Origin: an uncultured Lachnospiraceae bacterium
Lineage (GTDB): Bacteria > Bacillota > Clostridia > Lachnospirales > Lachnospiraceae
Direction: 5' to 3'
NCBI GenBank assembly: GCA_905236365.1
Contig: CAJOPP010000225.1
Coordinates: 1-13,531, forward strand
DNA length: 13,531 nt
Made by a program: the position numbers and the translations under genes. Below the pieces are notes generated by a model. The model had not been told where the DNA came from. It was given only the letters and a program-made list of their open reading frames with translations, and did not search any database. This document shows positions 7,504 through 13,531 of the stretch, one piece after another (position 1 is the first letter of the stretch; the number at the start of each line of letters is the position of its first letter).

Positions 7504-7532
7504 GTTACTGTTCAGACGTACGCCACCGAGTG
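7504..7532 (+). repeat. Dispersed repeat, half copy R3
   Basis: These 29 bases match positions 4362-4390 exactly on the opposite strand. They comprise the left arm GTTACTGTTCAGACG and the R2 loop up to GAGTG. The right arm is missing, so the hairpin is truncated. A nearby GTAACAGTC (7494-7502) could pair partly with the arm. It lies just upstream of the trmB promoter. Confidence 0.75.
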
Positions 7533-7580
7533 TGGTATATGTTGTCAAAAAGAACGTTAAAGGAACTTTAAAATTTCAGC

Positions 7581-7615
7581 AAAAAAGAAACCCGGTAAAC
7601 TGTTGTTTACCGGGT
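7581..7615 (-). terminator. Rho-independent terminator of the LRR gene
   Basis: The arms ACCCGGTAAAC (7590-7600) and GTTTACCGGGT (7605-7615) are perfect, with loop TGTT. On the minus strand the stem is followed by TTTCTTTTTT. It lies 20 bases past the stop codon of the LRR gene and closes the two-gene minus-strand unit. Confidence 0.93.
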
Positions 7616-7634
7616 CTCCGCTTCTACTGATATC

Positions 7635-8972
7635 TTATCGATACACTACCTGATATATACTGTCCTTTGCCTTATCTTGAATTACTGTATTTTTTGATAA
7701 AACAAGTTTTCCTTTAAATTTCTCAAAAGTTGTTCCTTCAATCTTTTCAACGCTGCCTGGAATCTGAATCTCTTTAATCGCTTCTAACCCATAACTTGCG
7801 AAAGCATACTTATCAATCACTTTCACTCTGTCCGGTATTACTAAAGACTCTGCTTTTCCTGCATAACGCAACAGTAACCCATCCGTCGTAATATACATAT
7901 CATTTTCTACCTTAATACGTTCCGGGAAATTCCCTGCAATTGAAGCTAATACCACATTGTTTTTCTTCATCAGATTTTCATCTTCGTCATACCAATGAAA
8001 TGCATGAATCAAAGTGACAATACTGTCCATATCCAATTCCTTATTCTGAATCACAAATTTTTCCAAACTAAGACTATCAACTCTTCCATCGTTGAAAGAA
8101 GGACGATCTGCACGGATCTTCTTAACTGATTTCGGCAATACGATTGTCTTTAATTCAAAACAATGATCCAGATAATTATCATCACCCAAACCAGGGGAAT
8201 ATAATACGGAATCTACAAGAAACTCCTCGCAGCCATCCACTACGGTAAGTTCTGTCCGTTCCGGCACTCTCACAAGAGTCTTGCCATCCTTGGAATAGAT
8301 TACACCATCAATGCTTTTATAATTCTTATCGTTCTTGCTTACATTCAGATTCTTTGCAAAACAATATTTTATAAAATCTGTAGAAACATCGGTACTAAAA
8401 TTAATGGTATCTATCGTATCTGAAAATGCCTTATTTTTATCAGAAGGACGATGATATTCAGGTGTGCCCACATTTTTTATATTGCCCGGCAGTGTCAGTG
8501 TCTTTAATTTCTTACAATTATAAAACACACCCGCTCCCATAGAGCTCACTTTTTTCGGAACTGTAACACTCTTAACAGCTGTATTATAGAACGCATAGTC
8601 AGCTATCGTCTTCACATTCTTTCCGATTTTCACCGTCTTTAATTTTTTGCAATTATAAAATGCATTTTCTCCGATTTTCTTTACATCGTCACCAATGGTT
8701 ACTTTGGTAAGATTGCCGCACTTCTGAAAGGCTTTATCTGAAATAGATGTAACTCCCTTCTTGATAACAACCTTTTTGATTTTTTTGTTGCCTTTGAATG
8801 TCATGGTAGTTGGCATTTTTCCTTTTCCCTGAACGGTAAGCGTACCGTTTTTCAAGGTATAGGATACCGTTCCTGCATTGGTTTTCGCCGCTTGTGCATT
8901 ACCGGACATAAATACCGTTACCCCCAGTGCCATCAAACAAATAGTTGCAATTTTCTTAAGCTTGTTCTTCAT
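7635..8972 (-). CDS. Secreted BspA-like leucine-rich repeat protein
   Basis: The 445-residue product has a classical signal peptide: basic MKNKLKK, a hydrophobic core, and probable cleavage after AQA at residue 28. The mature N-terminus (VSYTLKNGTLTVQGKGKMP) is the usual opening of BspA-type proteins. LRR_5 repeats of about 23 residues follow at about 60-170, with recurring xLKxVxIxxxVxxIxxxAFxxC patterns, and again at about 375-430. A less regular region between holds a GVIYSKDGKTLVRVP strand motif. No LPXTG, SLH or other anchor is visible, so it is probably released or held non-covalently. BspA-like proteins bind host or microbial surfaces; this one's target is unknown. AAAGGAG precedes the ATG by about nine bases. 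It lies 99 bases downstream of the EAL gene and may share its transcript. Confidence 0.88.
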   Translation of the reverse strand: MKNKLKKIATICLMALGVTVFMSGNAQAAKTNAGTVSYTLKNGTLTVQGKGKMPTTMTFKGNKKIKKVVIKKGVTSISDKAFQKCGNLTKVTIGDDVKKIGENAFYNCKKLKTVKIGKNVKTIADYAFYNTAVKSVTVPKKVSSMGAGVFYNCKKLKTLTLPGNIKNVGTPEYHRPSDKNKAFSDTIDTINFSTDVSTDFIKYCFAKNLNVSKNDKNYKSIDGVIYSKDGKTLVRVPERTELTVVDGCEEFLVDSVLYSPGLGDDNYLDHCFELKTIVLPKSVKKIRADRPSFNDGRVDSLSLEKFVIQNKELDMDSIVTLIHAFHWYDEDENLMKKNNVVLASIAGNFPERIKVENDMYITTDGLLLRYAGKAESLVIPDRVKVIDKYAFASYGLEAIKEIQIPGSVEKIEGTTFEKFKGKLVLSKNTVIQDKAKDSIYQVVYR

Positions 8973-9002
8973 TTTGTAAATCTCCTTTTTTTATTTCATT
9001 CA

Positions 9003-9052
9003 AATTTCCCACACCAATAAAGAACTGTTTCTTTTGGATAAGACGGGAAATT
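9003..9052 (-). promoter_or_regulatory. Nested inverted repeat in the leader of the LRR gene
   Basis: The outer arms AATTTCCC (9003-9010 and, inverted, 9045-9052) enclose an inner hairpin. On the minus strand this is CCAA-AAGAA, loop ACAG, TTCTT-TA-TTGG, paired except for a TA bulge. It sits in the 99-base gap after the EAL gene, about 30 bases before the LRR start. No T tract follows, so it is not a standard terminator. It may be an mRNA processing or stability structure. Confidence 0.35.
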
Positions 9053-9071
9053 CGATTGATTACTTTTTCCT

Positions 9072-12000
9072 TTAAAAATCCTTATCAATTCCCTCCCGAT
9101 TGCACTCTTTACCATTGATCAGACCCTGATATGTACAATTGATCATCTGTATGTTATCATCTTTCGCCATGGTATCCTTGTCCAATGTCGTCTTAACAGA
9201 TACTAATAGAGATGAACAGATTAGTTTCAATTTCACATTATCATTATATCCACCAAAAGCAAGTGCGTCCTTTCCGGTGGCAAAGATATCGACGGAAGCA
9301 TTCTCTAACCAAAATTCCGAAGATCCTGTCAATGAGCCGATGCAGGTTGATTTCTGAGTATTCTGATTGATCTTTACATTTGCTTCATGAATCTTTACCA
9401 TTGCATGCTTGCCGCGTAAAGAACCAATTGCAACAACTTCGTCTCCCCCTACATGGTATACAATCGCCGACTTCCATATATGAATATCCGCATTTCCATC
9501 AACCGATCCAAAACCTAATCCTCCGGCAATCATCATATCAAGCTCTATATTACTATCATGAATGATCAACGTCTCATCATTTCCGGTATATGACCCCATC
9601 CCCACATAGATTTCGCCATTGGCATGAAGCACAAATTTACCTTTGTTAATAGAAATGCCTCCTCCTAATCCCGATCCAATGAGAACACCCTTTTGTCCAT
9701 TTGCATCAATATTGATTTCACCATCCTGATTAAATGTGAGCATTCCGTGTCTTGAAGAAAGATCATTACCAATTCCATACTGTTGTGCTGAATTTAATTT
9801 TATGTAAAGATTTCCATTTCCTTCTATTGTAAGGTTAGAATCCTCGGGCACCTGAATACCTCCGCCTTGCAAACTATTGTCCCCCTCCAGGAACAATGTC
9901 ACATCACATCCCCTATTTATTTCAATACAAGGGTATCGTTTAACATTTGAAAAAGATGCATTTTCAAACGTTATCGTGCCGGAATATCCACTTTGAATCT
10001 CTATATGAATATTTGTCTCGTTTCCCAATGTTCCAATAAACGTGATATCCTTATATATCATATCATCCTGCCCGATAACAATATTCGTATAGCCCTCCTT
10101 TTCAAGGCTGTTCAAATACACTCGGCCTGTCTTTCCTGCCACATAAAGATTCTTTTCTATTCCATCCTGACGTTCCTTTTGAAAATGTTTTATCTCGCTT
10201 TTCACCTTATTGCCAATCGCTGCAATAATTTTCTCAGACGGTCTCGCCGTATAATATCCCTGTACCAGATCAACGCCCAGCCAGATTACTGTTTGCAGTT
10301 CCTCCACAGTCTCTACCCCTTCTGCCAACGCCATAATATTGTTGTCATGACAGAACTCCACGATTTCTCTCACAAAATGCTGCTTTTGCAAATTCTCCTG
10401 AATATCACTTAATAATATCCTGTCAATCTTCACATAATTAGGCATATACCGAAGCAAATTGCCCACATTCGAATAACCGGTTCCATAATCATCCACCGCA
10501 AGCTCAATTCCCAAGCGATTATAAACGCCTTTTAACTCCCGTAGTATTTCATCTTCCAGCTCAGTCTGCTCCGTAAGCTCTACCACCACAATATCCGGAT
10601 TATTATGAATCATGTCCTCCACTTGGACAAAATCCCTGTTATCCATCTTAATTCCCGGAATACTGTTGATAAACACCCTCTTTCCCTCAAATTTCTCCTG
10701 ATTCCGCTCTACAATTTTTAATACATTCAAAAAAGTGGCCCGTTCAATTTCTACGAGACGATCCAATAAATCCGCATACTTAATAATTCGAAGAGGGGTA
10801 ATGTTCTTTTTCGACCGGGAACGCATCAATGCCTCATAAGCATATATTTCTCCATCCATTGCACTGACAATCGGCTGGAAATGATAGGTAAATTGATTCC
10901 CGTCCAAAATTTTTTCCACTTCATCCAGTTCCTGCCGCTCCTCTATACTCAGTCGCGTCATTGCAGCTACAACGCTGTCCTTATACCCGGCAAATTTGTC
11001 CGCAATTCTCCGTCTTGCTTCTTTCGATTGCAATGCATGAATCAACTCAATTCGCTTCACGCTCTCAAATCCCCAGCAGACAGTATTGATCCACAGTCGA
11101 TACAACGCATCATAACATTTTACCTGTGAACCATAGCTTAAAACTGCATACCCAAAGCATTGTGCCTCAAAAAAAACCGGTGTAAAGAAATAACCTTCCG
11201 GTTTCTCCCTCTCTTCTTCAAGGATAGGCAATAGTTCAGAAGTATTAAACGTATCTGTAAAGCTGATTCGGTTATTCTTTTCATTTGTTGAGTCATAACG
11301 AATCACATACATCATTTTTCCTGTGTATTTTGTCCCCGGTTCACTTTCCTGCAAATGCTGTTCCAAATTTTCCCAGTACTGCGTAAGACACAAATGAAAG
11401 TTCTCAATATTATTAAGCATATATAAATTAGAATATACTACATGTATAAATTCTTTGAAACTTTTTTGTGACAGAATCTCCTCCGGAAGAGATTTGTAGG
11501 CGGAGAAAAATCCATTCTTTGGCTGTTCCAATCCCATTGTTAACCCAATTGGGGGCAGGCTCTGTGTCTGTGCTGACCGTTTTTGGCAACCACAACTTTG
11601 TCTCAACACAAAATCACCTTGTATCCGCTTAAGTTCCAGATCTTTTCCTTCCATTTGTGCGATAAGATACTTCGCCGCAGTGATTCCGCACTCCGATGCC
11701 GGAATCGTTGTATGCGTAAGTATTTTAGACCGCTTCTCTCCTTTTGCCACTATATCAACTCCAACAACTGCAATGTCTTCCGGTATTCGAATTCCATTTT
11801 TCTCCAACGTATCACATAGACCATTGGTCAGATAATCATGGACACAGACGATTGCCTGCGGCAAATCCTCCCGATGTTCATACAGCTGCTTTGCACAGAC
11901 TTCTCCGCTATGATAATCAAAATTTCCGTAGAATATCCTATCCTCCCGCACTTTCAGTCCGTGCTGTTCCATGACATCACGGTATGCCTGTAATCGTGAC

Positions 12001-12446
12001 TTTGTATGATGATTCCACTTTTTCCCTGTAAGAAACGCAATATCGTTATACCCATGAACCTCTATCAGATGGGAAACCAGTTCTACCACCGAATGATAAC
12101 CGTCACTCCATATCGTTGGAAAATACTTACTTTCATCCTCAACAACTATCACCGGTCCCTTAAACATTCTGTGAATAGTTTCCTCTAATCGTTCAATGAT
12201 TCCAACTGTCCATATTGTATTCACCATAAAAACAATGGCATCAAACATTTCATAATTAATCAGATTAAAAATATTGGACTCTCCAATCTCCCGCTCATTT
12301 TGCTCCTGATACATTCTATACATGGAAAACACACACACATCATAATCATTCTGAAATGCCTGAGTAAAAAAACCCTCTATAAACTGTTTCTGATAATGCT
12401 CGTCTGCCTGACCGACAAGAATGGCAATTCTTTTTCTATTACTCAT
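9072..12446 (-). CDS. EAL cyclic-di-GMP phosphodiesterase with LacI-type sensor and C-terminal beta-helix
   Basis: The 1124-residue protein lacks a signal peptide or membrane segment and so appears cytosolic. Residues 1-283 form a LacI/GalR-type periplasmic-binding fold without the DNA-binding helix-turn-helix, ending in the SCGC motif (284-287) common after such sensors. Residues about 325-510 look GAF-like, followed by a charged helix. The EAL domain (about 518-740) keeps the catalytic set: Glu538 (EALMR), Asn594, Glu623, Asp652-Asp653 (DDYGTG), Lys673, Glu709 and Glu712 (AEGVET) and Gln729, so it should hydrolyse c-di-GMP. Residues about 775-1120 are Gly/Asn/Ile-rich repeats with GIQVPEDSNLTIEGNG and IGSGLGGG runs, resembling the right-handed beta-helix of Cthe_2159-like carbohydrate-binding domains. 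That part is the oddity. The start at 12444-12446 has GGAGG six bases upstream. An LRR gene follows. Confidence 0.88.
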   Translation of the reverse strand: MSNRKRIAILVGQADEHYQKQFIEGFFTQAFQNDYDVCVFSMYRMYQEQNEREIGESNIFNLINYEMFDAIVFMVNTIWTVGIIERLEETIHRMFKGPVIVVEDESKYFPTIWSDGYHSVVELVSHLIEVHGYNDIAFLTGKKWNHHTKSRLQAYRDVMEQHGLKVREDRIFYGNFDYHSGEVCAKQLYEHREDLPQAIVCVHDYLTNGLCDTLEKNGIRIPEDIAVVGVDIVAKGEKRSKILTHTTIPASECGITAAKYLIAQMEGKDLELKRIQGDFVLRQSCGCQKRSAQTQSLPPIGLTMGLEQPKNGFFSAYKSLPEEILSQKSFKEFIHVVYSNLYMLNNIENFHLCLTQYWENLEQHLQESEPGTKYTGKMMYVIRYDSTNEKNNRISFTDTFNTSELLPILEEEREKPEGYFFTPVFFEAQCFGYAVLSYGSQVKCYDALYRLWINTVCWGFESVKRIELIHALQSKEARRRIADKFAGYKDSVVAAMTRLSIEERQELDEVEKILDGNQFTYHFQPIVSAMDGEIYAYEALMRSRSKKNITPLRIIKYADLLDRLVEIERATFLNVLKIVERNQEKFEGKRVFINSIPGIKMDNRDFVQVEDMIHNNPDIVVVELTEQTELEDEILRELKGVYNRLGIELAVDDYGTGYSNVGNLLRYMPNYVKIDRILLSDIQENLQKQHFVREIVEFCHDNNIMALAEGVETVEELQTVIWLGVDLVQGYYTARPSEKIIAAIGNKVKSEIKHFQKERQDGIEKNLYVAGKTGRVYLNSLEKEGYTNIVIGQDDMIYKDITFIGTLGNETNIHIEIQSGYSGTITFENASFSNVKRYPCIEINRGCDVTLFLEGDNSLQGGGIQVPEDSNLTIEGNGNLYIKLNSAQQYGIGNDLSSRHGMLTFNQDGEINIDANGQKGVLIGSGLGGGISINKGKFVLHANGEIYVGMGSYTGNDETLIIHDSNIELDMMIAGGLGFGSVDGNADIHIWKSAIVYHVGGDEVVAIGSLRGKHAMVKIHEANVKINQNTQKSTCIGSLTGSSEFWLENASVDIFATGKDALAFGGYNDNVKLKLICSSLLVSVKTTLDKDTMAKDDNIQMINCTYQGLINGKECNREGIDKDF

Positions 12447-12526
12447 CTTATCCCTCCATTTTCCAATCCACCTTGACAACAACTATCTAACCGAATCGTT
12501 CCATCACTTATCCATGACAAACTCAC

Positions 12527-12536
12527 GACATATGTC
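12527..12536. promoter_or_regulatory. Palindrome GACATATGTC at the predicted start of EAL transcription
   Basis: A perfect 10-base palindrome beginning about four bases downstream of the -10 box, where transcription should begin. This is a typical operator location, but palindromes this short also occur by chance. Confidence 0.25.
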
Positions 12537-12539
12537 TAT

Positions 12540-12568
12540 ATTATACAAATAATTACAATAAATTTCAA
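12540..12568 (-). promoter_or_regulatory. Sigma-A-type promoter of the EAL gene
   Basis: On the minus strand: TTGAAA (12563-12568), 17-base spacer, perfect TATAAT (12540-12545). This is 5/6 and 6/6 to consensus with ideal spacing. The leader to the ATG is about 87 bases. Confidence 0.75.
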
Positions 12569-12606
12569 CAAAATTTAACAAATTCTTATTTATGCATACA
12601 ATTGCG

Positions 12607-12640
12607 GTTACAGTTCACTCACCAGCCAGTAAACAGTCAC
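12607..12640 (-). repeat. Dispersed hairpin repeat, diverged copy R4
   Basis: On the minus strand: GTGACTGTTTA, 12 bases, then the exact right arm TGAACTGTAAC. The left arm has drifted, but the stem can still form, with the same central T-T mismatch as R1 and R2. It lies between the two divergent promoters, about 40 bases from each -35 box. An additional GTGAACAGTTG (12641-12651, minus) abuts it. Confidence 0.6.
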
Positions 12641-12679
12641 CAACTGTTCACCTCATGCCTGGAATAACCCCCTCCTGCC

Positions 12680-12708
12680 TTGCAAAACACTGCTTATTTT
12701 GATATAAT
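12680..12708 (+). promoter_or_regulatory. Sigma-A-type promoter of the right-hand sensor gene
   Basis: TTGCAA (12680-12685), 17-base spacer, perfect TATAAT (12703-12708); a second TATAAT lies at 12713-12718. Transcription would start about 25 bases before the ATG at 12739. Confidence 0.7.
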
Positions 12709-12738
12709 TATATATAATTTTTTAGGAGATCGGGTTAT

Positions 12739-13531
12739 ATGAACAAAAAAAAAAGCTTAACAATTTAAGATATATTTTTACGACAATAAGTGTTTTGCTT
12801 TTCTTAATCGCTGTAGTTCTGATTGTTAAAATTTTCACTAACAATGACAATGATGCCAATACCAAACCCTATGATGTTCCTGCCCAGGTCTATCACAGGG
12901 TTCTGTTTATAAGTTCATACACTCCGCAGTATTTCACTTATAATGCACAGGTCGCAGGTCTGACAAAAGGACTTTATCCTAACGGAATCGAATATGATGC
13001 CGTATACATGGATGCAAAGAATTATAGCAGCGAAGAAGATATCCAAAACTTTCATGATTTTCTTAAGAGCCGGCTTACCAACAAGGATCGCAAATATGAG
13101 GCGATTCTCCTCGGTGATGACAACGCCCTTCTTTTTGCCATGCAATACCAGAAAGAATTATTCAATGAACTTCCTATGGTATTTTTTGGAGTAAATGATA
13201 TTTCCCTCGCTAAGAAAGCCTGTGAAAATCCTTATATCACAGGTTTTTATGAGAATAATTATCTCGATGCAACCTTAGAAATTGCAACCCGCATATTCCC
13301 CGATCGAAAGACCTATGTTGCACTCCATGATGCAACAGCTGCCGGAGCAGCAGACATGACTATGTTCGAAAATTATGGAAAGAGCCATCCTGAGCTAACT
13401 CTTTATGATATTAACGCCTCTGAGTTATCCCAGTCAGAGTTGACCAAAGAACTGCTTGCACTTCCAAATGATGCTCTGCTTATATATATGACATGCTACT
13501 CTGATAAAGACGGCAACACTTATTCTATGGA
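12739..13531 (+). CDS. Membrane-anchored periplasmic-binding-type sensor, partial, frame broken at an A10 tract
   Basis: The ATG at 12739 (AGGAG about ten bases upstream) gives only nine codons before a TAA. The +2 frame, entered through the A10 run at 12745-12754, is open from there to the window end, about 259 codons. One extra A would join them. The joined product would start with a few Lys residues, then one membrane helix (about residues 14-32), then an extracytoplasmic domain with RVLFISSYTPQYF, NGIEYDAVYMDAKNY, YEAILLGDDNALLFA and LPMVFFGVND. These resemble ABC-transporter substrate-binding (PF04392-like) sensors, which in Clostridia usually precede a histidine kinase or GGDEF output; that part lies beyond the window. 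No alternative start with a ribosome binding site exists in the long frame (a TTG at 12795 is inside the helix). Either a sequence error, phase variation or slippage explains the break. Confidence 0.75.
12745..12754 (+). repeat. A10 homopolymer at codons 3-5 of the sensor gene
   Basis: Ten consecutive A residues immediately after ATG-AAC. With ten the frame ends at codon 10; eleven (or eight) would continue into the long downstream frame. Such runs are prone to replication and transcription slippage, and also to sequencing miscounts. Confidence 0.85.

Noticed and set aside
9993..10412. 139-codon plus-strand open frame opposite the EAL domain
   Set aside because: It is antisense to a well-conserved catalytic domain and lacks a ribosome binding site and promoter.

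Overview
The window looks like a chromosomal segment of an AT-rich, Gram-positive anaerobe of the Clostridia, most likely a Lachnospiraceae member (Roseburia/Agathobacter-like). This is inference. It rests on AT-rich intergenic DNA, AAAGGAG-type ribosome binding sites, TTGaca/TATAAT promoters, a eukaryotic-type HisA, a BspA-like LRR protein, a dCache chemoreceptor and a sensor protein with a LacI-type domain followed by an SCGC motif.

Left block (1-3731, minus strand, transcribed right to left): a eukaryotic-type hisA, then yfhO (multi-spanning GT-C-like membrane protein, TTG start), then the first 36 codons of galU, which runs off the left edge. GalU makes UDP-glucose and YfhO proteins take part in glycosylating cell-envelope polymers, so yfhO-galU reads as an envelope-sugar pair. 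hisA stands apart from any other his gene here.

3732-4508 is about 780 bases with no clear large gene. It holds a perfect 19-bp inverted repeat upstream of hisA, two copies (R1, R2) of a dispersed hairpin repeat, one doubtful small ORF between them, and the mcp promoter with an unusual G8 ribosome binding site.

Middle block: mcp (+) and trmB (-) converge on a shared bidirectional terminator. A third, half copy of the repeat (R3) lies upstream of trmB.

Right block: a minus-strand pair consisting of a very large EAL phosphodiesterase (cytosolic LacI-type sensor, GAF-like middle, EAL domain, right-handed beta-helix C-terminus) followed by a secreted BspA-like LRR protein with a strong terminator. 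Divergent from the EAL gene, and sharing with it a regulatory region that contains the fourth repeat copy (R4), is the start of a membrane-anchored periplasmic-binding-type sensor. That gene's start codon is separated from its reading frame by an A10 tract. The frame as given is broken after nine codons and would be restored by one extra A.

Most striking: (1) the A10 on/off configuration of the right-hand sensor gene; (2) an apparently cytosolic c-di-GMP phosphodiesterase carrying a carbohydrate-binding-like beta-helix; (3) a four-copy hairpin repeat with a conserved T-T mismatch in its stem, two copies of which bound a 493-bp MITE-like unit.
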